Made by a program: the position numbers and the translations under genes. The notes under the pieces were generated by a model. It made no database searches. It saw nothing but the letters and a program-made list of their open reading frames with translations, and had not been told where the DNA came from. Source: an uncultured Bacilli bacterium (GTDB taxonomy: Bacteria > Bacillota_I > Bacilli_A > RF39 > UBA660). From it: 16,821 nt of DNA. Shown piece by piece: positions 1 through 5,577 of the stretch. The first letter of the stretch is position 1. Each line of letters starts with the position of its first letter. The stretch spans positions 1 through 16,821 of the forward strand of contig CAKOMQ010000023.1 in assembly GCA_934096715.1 (NCBI GenBank). The letters run 5' to 3'.

Positions 1-63
1 CTATAAGTTATAAAAATTTCGGGCTAAAATTAATATCAATTATCTTCTTTTACTATCAAGATA

Positions 64-92
64 ATCATATCAAATTTAATTATTAATTGCAA
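64..92 (-). promoter_or_regulatory. Possible sigma-A promoter reading out of the left edge
   Basis: On the minus strand, TTGCAA (87-92) is followed after 17 nt by TATGAT (64-69). Spacing is ideal and the -10 matches 5 of 6 consensus positions. It would start a transcript near position 57 that leaves the window, presumably serving a gene to the left. In such AT-rich DNA chance matches are common, so confidence is modest. Confidence 0.3.
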
Positions 93-100
93 CAAAATAG

Positions 101-129
101 TTGATATTTTACATTTTTTTGTGTATACT
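101..129 (+). promoter_or_regulatory. Sigma-A promoter of the short plus-strand RNA
   Basis: TTGATA (101-106) and TATACT (124-129) are separated by exactly 17 nt, each matching 5 of 6 consensus positions. Transcription would start near 136. The only plausible end is the strong terminator at 180-211, so the promoter appears dedicated to a small RNA of about 75 nt. Confidence 0.6.
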
Positions 130-135
130 TAACTT

Positions 136-211
136 AGGTAAGCGAAGAAATGCATTTCGCTCATACCACATAAGTAGGTACGGCTATCGGAATAATTCGA
201 TGGCCGTTTTT
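136..211 (+). ncRNA. Short antisense RNA, candidate type I antitoxin
   Basis: A promoter at 101-129 and an intrinsic terminator at 180-211 bracket a transcript of about 75 nt with no credible reading frame. It has a 5' hairpin (AGCGAA 141-146 with TTCGCT 156-161), a single-stranded linker and the terminator hairpin. It is convergent with the small peptide gene at 184-288 and complementary to the last codons, stop codon and 3' UTR of that mRNA. A cis-encoded antisense RNA overlapping the 3' end of a hydrophobic peptide gene is the arrangement of type I systems such as TxpA/RatA and BsrG/SR4 of Bacillus; convergent promoters also recall par/Fst. Function is inferred. It could instead be an unrelated attenuated leader. 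Confidence 0.5.
180..211 (+). terminator. Intrinsic terminator of the short plus-strand RNA
   Basis: ACGGCTATCG (180-189) pairs with CGATGGCCGT (198-207), a 10-bp stem with one G-T pair and an 8-nt loop, followed by a T run (207-211). There is no T run on the other strand, so it acts on plus-strand transcripts. The stem overlaps the stop codon of the peptide gene on the opposite strand. Confidence 0.75.
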
Positions 212-288
212 ATTACACAGAAGATTGTTAGTCCAATGTATAACAAAAACATTATTTTTAAAATACGATACTTCGTTTTTAATTTCAC
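184..288 (-). CDS. 34-residue hydrophobic peptide, candidate type I toxin
   Basis: A GTG start (288-286) lies 9 nt after a clear GAGGAG ribosome binding site (303-298). The peptide has a lysine/arginine-rich start (MKLKTKYRILK), one hydrophobic segment at about residues 12-26 and a short polar end (KTAIELFR), the size and layout of membrane-acting type I toxins of Firmicutes. The frame is open upstream to a TTG at 405, but that has no binding site and lies upstream of the predicted transcription start near 378, so I use the GTG. The mRNA would have a leader of about 90 nt. A short RNA on the opposite strand overlaps the gene's 3' end. I recognise no family member by sequence. It could be a small membrane protein with another role, or a chance frame, although a good promoter and binding site argue against chance. 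Confidence 0.5.
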   Translation of the reverse strand: MKLKTKYRILKIMFLLYIGLTIFCVIKTAIELFR

Positions 289-384
289 TATATCACTCTC
301 CTCGTAGTTATTTTGATTAATATACCAAAACTCCCTAATAGTTTGGGTGATATAAGCCACAGCATCTCTTCGCTTAGTTATATA

Positions 385-413
385 TCCTAAATTAATATAA
401 GACAAAAGTCAAG
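385..413 (-). promoter_or_regulatory. Promoter of the small hydrophobic peptide gene
   Basis: On the minus strand TTGACT (408-413) is followed after 17 nt by TAGGAT (385-390). The -35 matches 5 of 6 and the -10 matches 4 of 6 positions, including the first two and the last. Oligo-A/T stretches at 414-433 lie just upstream and could act as an UP-like element. The predicted start is near 378. Confidence 0.45.
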
Positions 414-433
414 AAAAAAAGTTCGCCTTTTTT
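414..433. other. A/T-rich hairpin between the alaS terminator and the peptide promoter
   Basis: An A run with G (415-421) can pair with C and a T run (427-433) around the loop TTCGC (422-426). It could be a backup terminator in either direction or simply curved promoter-upstream DNA. The stem is nearly all A-T. Confidence 0.3.
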
Positions 434-441
434 CGACAATC

Positions 442-468
442 AAAAAATGCTAAGATAATTAGCATTTT
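442..468 (-). terminator. Intrinsic terminator of alaS
   Basis: On the minus strand, AAAATGCTAA (468-459) pairs perfectly with TTAGCATTTT (453-444) around a 5-nt loop and is followed by further T residues (443-442). The stem overlaps the alaS stop codon (467-469), so it closes the T-box-kinase-alaS unit. Confidence 0.8.
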
Positions 469-2233
469 ATTCAATTATAGCTTTTATTCTTCTTACTCCA
501 CTAGATGAAGATTCTTCTTTTACTATTTTAAATTTACCAAGTTCACTAGTATTTTTAACATGTGGTCCACCACATATTTCACTAGAATATTTACCAATTG
601 TGTAAACTTTTACTATTTCTCCATACTTATCACTAAATGTACCATGTACACCACGCTCTTTAGCAACTTCATATGGTATTTCTTCCATAGTAACTGGAGT
701 ATTAGAACTAATTATTTCATTAACTCTATCTTCTATTTTTTTCTTTTCTTCATCAGTTAATTTATGATCACAATTAAAGTCAAATCTTATACGTTCAGGA
801 GTTATATTACATCCTTTTTGAATAACATCAGGAGATATAACTTCTTTTAAAGTAGCTAGAAGTATATGAGCAATAGTATGATATTTAGTAGATTCATAAC
901 TATTATCAGAAAGTCCACCCTTATAAGAACCTGCTTCAATAGTTTTACTCTTCTCTTGATGTTCTTTAAATTTATCTTTAAATCCATCTAAATCAACAGT
1001 TAAATTATTCTCACTTGCTAATTCACAAGTCATCTCAATTGGAAAACCAAAAGTATCAAATAATTTAAATGCATCAGCACCACTTATTTGAGAACCATCT
1101 AATTTCTTAATTAATTTATAGAATAACTTTTCTCCATCTTTAAGAGTATTATTAAACTTTTTATATTCTTTATTTAATTCTTCAAATATAAAATCCTTAT
1201 TAATTAAAAGTTCTTCATAATAATCTTTATAATCATTTATAACAACGCTTGCTAAATCACATAAAATATTATCATTAACATTAAGTTTCTTAATTTGTCT
1301 AATAGCTCTTCTTAATAATCTTCTTAATACATAACCTGCTTCAACATTTGATGGAGTTATTTTGTGATTGTCTCCAAGAATTATAGTACTAGTACGAATA
1401 TGATCCATAATAATTCTAAAACTAGTTTTATTATCTTCATATTTTAAATTAGTTAATTCTTCTAACTTAGTTTTTAAATTACTAAATAGGTCACTATCAT
1501 AAACACTTTCTAAATTATTTAAAACAGTTACAGTTCTTTCTAAACCCATACCAGTATCTACATTATGATTCTTAAGCTTAGTAAGCTTACCATTCTCATC
1601 TCTAAAGAATTCCATAAATACATTATTCCATATTTCGAAGTATTTACCACAGCTACAAGAAGGATTACAATTACTAGAACACTTTTCTTTACCAGTATCA
1701 TAGAATATTTCTGTATCTGGTCCACAAGGTCCTATACCACTTCCAAGTATCCAAAAGTTATCTTCTTTAGGTAGAAAGAAGATGTGGTCTTCACTAACAC
1801 CATGACTTAGCCAAGAAGAATAACTTTCTATATCTTTAGGAGCATCTTCGTCTCCTTTAAATACTGTAAAATATAGTCTATCTAAAGGAATATTTAAAAT
1901 ACTTGTAAGAAATTCAAAACTATAAGCTATACTCTCTTTTTTAAAGTAATCTCCTAAAGACCAATTACCCATCATTTCAAAGAAAGTTAAATGAGAATTA
2001 TCTCCAACACTTTCAATATCATTAGTTCTTATACATTTTTGAATATCAGTAATTCGATTACCACTAGGGTGTTTTTCTCCTAAAAGATAAGGTACTAGTG
2101 GATGCATACCAGCAGTTGTAAATAAAACAGTAGGATCATTTTCGGGAATAATACTATAACTTGTTATTACTTTATGATTCTTACTTACAAAAAAATCTAA
2201 ATATTTTTTTCTTAATTCTTTACTTGTTATCAT
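467..2233 (-). CDS. alaS: Alanine-tRNA ligase, short form without the C-Ala domain
   Basis: Charges tRNA-Ala with alanine in the cytoplasm. The class II catalytic core fills the N-terminal half (FFEMMGNWSLGDYFK early; NVDTGMGLER near residue 230). A cysteine-rich insert (CSSNCNPSCSC) precedes the conserved EIWNNVFMEF and could bind metal. The editing domain is intact: HTIAH (H452, H456) and CGGPH (C554, H558) give the usual zinc ligands for removing mischarged Ser or Gly. The protein ends at residue 588, just after the editing domain; typical bacterial AlaRS is about 870-880 residues, so the C-terminal C-Ala domain is missing. The stop coincides with a clean terminator, so this looks like a natural short form, not a broken gene. 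The ATG follows GGAG with 6-nt spacing and overlaps the upstream kinase gene by 14 nt. The alanine-type T-box upstream supports the assignment. Confidence 0.95.
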   Translation of the reverse strand: MITSKELRKKYLDFFVSKNHKVITSYSIIPENDPTVLFTTAGMHPLVPYLLGEKHPSGNRITDIQKCIRTNDIESVGDNSHLTFFEMMGNWSLGDYFKKESIAYSFEFLTSILNIPLDRLYFTVFKGDEDAPKDIESYSSWLSHGVSEDHIFFLPKEDNFWILGSGIGPCGPDTEIFYDTGKEKCSSNCNPSCSCGKYFEIWNNVFMEFFRDENGKLTKLKNHNVDTGMGLERTVTVLNNLESVYDSDLFSNLKTKLEELTNLKYEDNKTSFRIIMDHIRTSTIILGDNHKITPSNVEAGYVLRRLLRRAIRQIKKLNVNDNILCDLASVVINDYKDYYEELLINKDFIFEELNKEYKKFNNTLKDGEKLFYKLIKKLDGSQISGADAFKLFDTFGFPIEMTCELASENNLTVDLDGFKDKFKEHQEKSKTIEAGSYKGGLSDNSYESTKYHTIAHILLATLKEVISPDVIQKGCNITPERIRFDFNCDHKLTDEEKKKIEDRVNEIISSNTPVTMEEIPYEVAKERGVHGTFSDKYGEIVKVYTIGKYSSEICGGPHVKNTSELGKFKIVKEESSSSGVRRIKAIIE

Positions 2234-2759
2234 TTTCTACTCCATCTAAGAACTTAAACAATTTATCTTTTAAACTATTTAAGTCACTATCATTAGCAAT
2301 AGTTATATCAAAATCTTGATAATCTTCCAACGCTATTTCTGTATTATGTGTTTGTTCTTTTATACTTAATTTACTCTCTCTAAATTGATTATCTACATAA
2401 ATAGAATATACATTATCAAAATGAATTGCAATTTCATCTATTTCTTCAGGTAGTCTAGCGTCACTTATAATAACATTATTAACATACTTCTTATAAATAT
2501 TAATATCATCTATCATTCTATTTATTAAGAAATTATTATCATACTTTCTAACTACATCTCCTATTTGTTGCAAATAAGTTCTAGGTTTAGTTGCTGGGTT
2601 TCCATCCCAATCAGTAAGCTCAGTTGCAAATAATTTAAGATACTTACTATAATTAGTTATTACACTTTCTTCTATCTTATATATATAATATTCTTTTATA
2701 AGTTTAGCTACTTCTCCTTTACCACTACCGCTTTTACCACCAATAATAAATATTTTCAT
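2220..2759 (-). CDS. P-loop nucleoside/deoxynucleoside monophosphate kinase-like protein
   Basis: A 179-residue protein with a P-loop at residues 7-15 (GGKSGSGKG) directly after the first beta strand, as in NMP kinases. A mid-protein VIISDARLPEEID segment resembles the conserved ISD-R-P-E motif of phage-type deoxynucleoside monophosphate kinases, and the size fits. The probable reaction is ATP-dependent phosphorylation of a (d)NMP; the base preference cannot be read from sequence. It is the first gene after the T-box leader and its 3' end overlaps alaS by 14 nt, so the two are co-transcribed and probably translationally coupled. The start follows AAAGGA at good spacing. Kinase and synthetase have no obvious shared pathway. 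Alternatives are a dephospho-CoA-kinase-like or phage-derived protein. Confidence 0.7.
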   Translation of the reverse strand: MKIFIIGGKSGSGKGEVAKLIKEYYIYKIEESVITNYSKYLKLFATELTDWDGNPATKPRTYLQQIGDVVRKYDNNFLINRMIDDINIYKKYVNNVIISDARLPEEIDEIAIHFDNVYSIYVDNQFRESKLSIKEQTHNTEIALEDYQDFDITIANDSDLNSLKDKLFKFLDGVENDNK

Positions 2760-2769
2760 AAATTCATTC

Positions 2770-2968
2770 CTTTCCTAAATTAAAAAGAATGGTACTACCT
2801 AAAAGGAGTCTAATAGACGGTACCATCCTTTATTTATCTTAATTATTATAACGGCTAAATAACCGATTAATCTCTAAAAGCAGCAATACTTAATATCTTA
2901 TATTAGTTTCCACCAACCACTAATTCTCTATAATAAAATAATTAAATACATCTTTTATCAACGATTAC
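2770..2968 (-). promoter_or_regulatory. T-box riboswitch, alanine type
   Basis: The untranslated leader carries the marks of a T-box. The stem I distal element reads AGTGGTTGGTGGAAACT (within 2902-2929, minus strand), followed on the 3' side by GCTGCT (2884-2879), which supplies an Ala (GCU) specifier. A small stem CGGTTA..TAGCCG follows, then the T-box sequence AAGGATGGTACCG (2830-2818). Its UGGU fits an uncharged tRNA end with discriminator A plus CCA, as in tRNA-Ala. A competing terminator comes next. Uncharged tRNA-Ala should favour readthrough into the kinase and alaS. The exact specifier position was placed by eye. Confidence 0.85.
2782..2832 (-). terminator. T-box regulated terminator
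   Basis: AAAGGATGGTAC pairs with GTACCATTCTTT over 12 bp including one G-T pair, followed by a T run. The 5' arm is the T-box sequence itself, so antiterminator and terminator are mutually exclusive, as expected. Confidence 0.8.
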
Positions 2969-2974
2969 TCTTAA

Positions 2975-3004
2975 ATTATATCATACTTCTATTTTAATTT
3001 TCAA
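2975..3004 (-). promoter_or_regulatory. Sigma-A promoter of the T-box-kinase-alaS unit
   Basis: TTGAAA (2999-3004) and a perfect TATAAT (2975-2980) are 18 nt apart on the minus strand. Transcription would start near 2968, directly before T-box stem I. The -35 lies inside the end of the ylmC-type gene. Confidence 0.7.
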
Positions 3005-3215
3005 TTAAAATAACATCACTACCTATTTTTTTAATATCTTTATAAGAGAATTTAATTTCACTTAGTTGTGTGATCTTCTTAAGTAATCTTCTTTCAACTG
3101 CTATAAACTCTACTACATAACCTGATTCATCTATTTTAGCATCAACAATTCTTCCATAATTAGTACCATCTTTTATATTAACAATATCTTTATTCTGTAA
3201 ATCACTTAAGTACAT
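2994..3215 (-). CDS. ylmC: YlmC/YmxH family PRC-barrel sporulation-associated protein
   Basis: A 73-residue protein matching the YlmC/YmxH family: an N-terminal LSDLQNKDIVNIKDGTNYG resembling Bacillus YlmC, a central VERRLLKK-type segment, and a C-terminal KIGSDVILIEN. The fold is a PRC-barrel; the biochemical role is not established. It lies 24 nt after sigG, and in Bacillus ylmC lies shortly downstream of sigG, so synteny supports the call. The ATG follows GGGTGAT with 5-nt spacing. It is probably transcribed with sigG from the forespore-type promoter at 4037-4066. No terminator follows before the T-box promoter. Confidence 0.85.
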   Translation of the reverse strand: MYLSDLQNKDIVNIKDGTNYGRIVDAKIDESGYVVEFIAVERRLLKKITQLSEIKFSYKDIKKIGSDVILIEN

Positions 3216-3239
3216 AAAGAATCACCCACTTAATTATAT

Positions 3240-4019
3240 TTATCTTATAAGTTTTCTAACACTACTAATAGCGTTCTTTTCTATTCTAGATACTTGTGCT
3301 TGACTAATACCTAACTCATCTGCTATTTCCATTTGTGTTTTACCAACAATAAATCTATCTAAGAGAATTTCTTTTTCTCTATCTCTTATTTTAGTTAATG
3401 CTCTATGCATACTTATTAACATATCCCTGTCAGTATTGTAATCTTTAGTATCTTTAATTTGATCAGATAAATATATTGTATCACCACCATCATTATAGAT
3501 TGGTTCAAATATACTCATGGGGTCTCTTAAACTATCTAGTGCATAACCTATTTCATACTCTTCAATATCTAAATATTTACTTATTTCTTCATTACTAGGA
3601 AGTACTCCATTAGTAAGTAAATACTCATCTTGATACTTAATTATTTTATATGCTAAATCTTTAACGCTTCTACTTACTCTAAGAGAAGTATTATCTCTAA
3701 TGTATCTTTTAATTTCTCCTACTATTAAAGGTACTGCATAAGTAGATAATCTAAGATTTAATGATACATCGAAGTTATCTATTGCTTTTATAAGTCCAAT
3801 TACCCCTACTTGAAATAAATCATCCATATTAAACTTATTATTACTATTATATTTTTTTAAAATAGACAATACTAGTTTTAAATTACCATTAACTAAATCT
3901 TCTTTAGCTTGTAAATCTCCATTATTAAATTTAATAAATAAGTCTCTTGTTTCACTACTAGATAATACTTTTAAATTAGAAGTATTAATACCTGTTAACT
4001 CTACTTTATATTTGCTCAA
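3240..4019 (-). CDS. sigG: RNA polymerase sigma-G factor, late forespore
   Basis: Directs RNA polymerase to late forespore genes after engulfment. The 259-residue sequence follows sigma-G closely: the N-terminal KVELTGINTSNLKVL, region 2 with DDLFQVGVIGLIKAIDNFD and LSTYAVPLIVGEIKRYIRDN, the sigma-G/F signature SIFEPIYNDGGDTIYLSDQI, and a region 4 helix-turn-helix KTQMEIADELGISQAQVSR. Sigma-F is the closest alternative, but the N-terminus and the position after sigE favour sigma-G. The start is a TTG with AGGTGA upstream; the nearby ATG at 4023-4021 is out of frame. sigE and sigG are separated by a terminator, and a sigma-F/sigma-G-type promoter lies just before the gene, so it is expressed independently in the forespore and may be autoregulated. 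Confidence 0.95.
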   Translation of the reverse strand: MSKYKVELTGINTSNLKVLSSSETRDLFIKFNNGDLQAKEDLVNGNLKLVLSILKKYNSNNKFNMDDLFQVGVIGLIKAIDNFDVSLNLRLSTYAVPLIVGEIKRYIRDNTSLRVSRSVKDLAYKIIKYQDEYLLTNGVLPSNEEISKYLDIEEYEIGYALDSLRDPMSIFEPIYNDGGDTIYLSDQIKDTKDYNTDRDMLISMHRALTKIRDREKEILLDRFIVGKTQMEIADELGISQAQVSRIEKNAISSVRKLIR

Positions 4020-4036
4020 ACATAATCACCTAAAAT

Positions 4037-4066
4037 TATATTGCTAAAAATATTAGATAATTATGC
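4037..4066 (-). promoter_or_regulatory. Forespore (sigma-F/sigma-G type) promoter of sigG
   Basis: On the minus strand GCATA (4066-4062) is followed after 18 nt by CAATATA (4043-4037). The consensus for sigma-G is GYATR, 17-18 nt, CATNNTA; the -35 is exact and the -10 misses one defined base. It lies directly downstream of the sigE terminator and upstream of the sigG start, as in Bacillus where sigG has its own forespore promoter. Confidence 0.55.
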
Positions 4067-4092
4067 AAAAAAAGTCTTACTATGAAGACTTT
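4067..4092 (-). terminator. Intrinsic terminator after sigE
   Basis: AAAGTCTT (4092-4085) pairs perfectly with AAGACTTT (4078-4071) around a 6-nt loop and leads into a T run to 4067 on the minus strand. It separates the mother-cell unit spoIIGA-sigE from the forespore unit sigG-ylmC. Confidence 0.8.
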
Positions 4093-4097
4093 ATGAT

Positions 4098-4781
4098 TTA
4101 CTTATTTAATGTAGCTTGTAATTTTTTAATAACTTTCTTTTCTATTCTAGATATATAACTTTGAGATATATTAAGAATGTCTGCAACTTCCTTTTGAGTA
4201 TATTCTTCACTATTATTAAGACCATATCTTAAAATCATTATTTCTTTATCTCGAGCATCCATATTTTTTATTTCTTCTAGCATATTAGCTTTATTCATTT
4301 TACTCTCAAACATATCAGGTACTAGCTCGGTAGATGTACCAAGGATATCTTCTAGTTTTAATTCATTACCTTCTCCATCATAATTAAGAGTTTCTTCAAG
4401 ACTAATTTCTACTTTCTTACGTTTATTCTTTCTTAAGAACATTAATATTTCATTCGCGATACATCTTGATGCATATGTAGCAAGTTTTATGTTCTTATCT
4501 AACTTATAAGTATTTATTCCTTTAATTAAACCAATTGATCCGATAGAAACTAAGTCTTCAATATCAAATCCAGTATTCTCATACTTTTTAGCTAAGAAGA
4601 CAACTAAACGAAGATTATGTTCAATAAGTATGTTTCTTGCTTCAATATCACCACTTTGAGCCTTTATAATATAATCTCTTTCAATATCTTTATCTAGTGG
4701 TGGTGGTAGTTTATCAGTTGCACCAACAAAAAAGCACTCACTATATTTAAGTTTTAAATACTCAATTAATTTTTTTATCAT
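4098..4781 (-). CDS. sigE: RNA polymerase sigma-E factor precursor (pro-sigma-E)
   Basis: Early mother-cell sigma factor, made as an inactive membrane-bound precursor. The 227 residues match sigma-E: FFVGATDKLPPPLDKD at the end of the pro-region, ILIEHNLRLVVFLAKKYENTG, DLVSIGSIGLIKGINTY, KLATYASRCIANEILMFLR, and a region 4 helix-turn-helix TQKEVADILNISQSYISRIEK. The pro-sequence is about 10 residues shorter than in B. subtilis: only 16 residues (MIKKLIEYLKLKYSEC) precede the FFVG block, but it keeps an amphipathic, basic character. The start codon shares ATGA with the spoIIGA stop and has a strong GGAGG 7 nt upstream, so protease and substrate are translationally coupled. A terminator follows. 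Confidence 0.95.
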   Translation of the reverse strand: MIKKLIEYLKLKYSECFFVGATDKLPPPLDKDIERDYIIKAQSGDIEARNILIEHNLRLVVFLAKKYENTGFDIEDLVSIGSIGLIKGINTYKLDKNIKLATYASRCIANEILMFLRKNKRKKVEISLEETLNYDGEGNELKLEDILGTSTELVPDMFESKMNKANMLEEIKNMDARDKEIMILRYGLNNSEEYTQKEVADILNISQSYISRIEKKVIKKLQATLNK

Positions 4782-5515
4782 TTTATATCCTCCAGTAAAT
4801 TATAATTTAATAAGCATTCATTGATATTACTAGAAAGTCCTAGTAAATAATTATCAAGAATATGCCCATCTACTTCAATATATTTAATACTTATACACTC
4901 TATTAAAGATTTCTTATTAACAGTACTTACACTTACATACATTGGACTTCTTATATTATATATACCTTCAAGTACTTTAGGATTTATTAAAATAACATAC
5001 TTCTTAGTAACTGGATCTCTTATTCTATTACCTGTATCTATAAATCCTTTTAGATTAAGTTCTTGATTATTCTTAAATACTATTTTAACTTGTCTTTCAT
5101 AATTGACTACTTTCTTTAGTTTTTTATTTTGATAATAATAAACAAATAAAATTATTGGGCTTATAATAAGAAGTAAAATATAATTAGAATAATTAATTTT
5201 TAAATTTAAGTAATATAAGAAACCTGCTAATATTACACTTAACATATATAAATAGATTATATTTTCTAATATTTCTTTTTTACATAATGGTTTATATGCA
5301 AATAAAGTCATAAATATACCAATAATTATTTCTAATATTAGTAAGAGAATATTATTTATATTTAAAAAGAGTAATAAAACCGTGAGACTTCCAAATAATG
5401 AAGATAATATTATTCTTTTTAATTTAATATCTCTTTTTAAAGTAAGTCCTAGAGTAAGTAAGAGAATAAAATCATAAAAGAAATTAAGAATTAATAGTAA
5501 ATCTATATAAATCAT
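4778..5515 (-). CDS. spoIIGA: Pro-sigma-E processing protease SpoIIGA
   Basis: Membrane-embedded aspartic protease that cleaves pro-sigma-E at the sporulation septum after activation by the forespore signal SpoIIR. The first ~130 residues form about five hydrophobic segments, beginning MIYIDLLLILNFFYDF as in other SpoIIGA proteins. The cytoplasmic protease domain follows, with the catalytic DTGN motif at residues 160-163 (GFIDTGNRIRDP). I start at 5515 because its ATG has GGTGAT close upstream and the protein then begins like family members; the frame is open to an ATG at 5539 with no binding site. At 245 residues it is shorter than the ~309 of B. subtilis. It overlaps sigE by 4 nt (ATGA). 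Confidence 0.92.
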   Translation of the reverse strand: MIYIDLLLILNFFYDFILLLTLGLTLKRDIKLKRIILSSLFGSLTVLLLFLNINNILLLILEIIIGIFMTLFAYKPLCKKEILENIIYLYMLSVILAGFLYYLNLKINYSNYILLLIISPIILFVYYYQNKKLKKVVNYERQVKIVFKNNQELNLKGFIDTGNRIRDPVTKKYVILINPKVLEGIYNIRSPMYVSVSTVNKKSLIECISIKYIEVDGHILDNYLLGLSSNINECLLNYNLLEDIK

Positions 5516-5530
5516 CTTATCACCAAGATC

Positions 5531-5577
5531 ATTATACAAAAAAAATACAACAAAACTTGTTGTATTTAGTCGACTAA
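5531..5577 (-). promoter_or_regulatory. Possible spoIIGA promoter region with a Spo0A-box-like palindrome
   Basis: A perfect TATAAT (5536-5531, minus) lies between the ftsZ terminator and spoIIGA. Upstream, TTAGTCGACTAA (5566-5577) is a perfect 12-bp palindrome whose AGTCGAC core matches 5 of 7 bases of the Spo0A box TGTCGAA. In Bacillus the spoIIG promoter is activated by Spo0A~P. No good -35 is visible, which fits an activator-dependent promoter, but the predicted start would leave a leader of only about 9 nt. Speculative. Confidence 0.3.
5538..5567 (-). terminator. Intrinsic terminator after ftsZ
   Basis: An 11-bp perfect stem, AAATACAACAA (5567-5557 read on the minus strand) with TTGTTGTATTT (5553-5543), has a 3-nt loop and a T run down to 5538. 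It separates the constitutive division genes from the sporulation pair spoIIGA-sigE. Confidence 0.8.

Noticed and set aside
101..307. Plus-strand open frame of 68 codons
   Set aside because: It starts on the -35 box of the small RNA promoter, has no ribosome binding site, and runs through a strong terminator hairpin.
289..405. Longer form of the small peptide starting at TTG 405
   Set aside because: The TTG lacks a binding site and lies upstream of the predicted transcription start, whereas GTG 288 has GAGGAG at 9 nt.
442..470. alaS truncated by mutation or assembly error
   Set aside because: The protein ends on the conserved last strand of the editing domain, and a perfect terminator overlaps the stop, so the short form looks natural.
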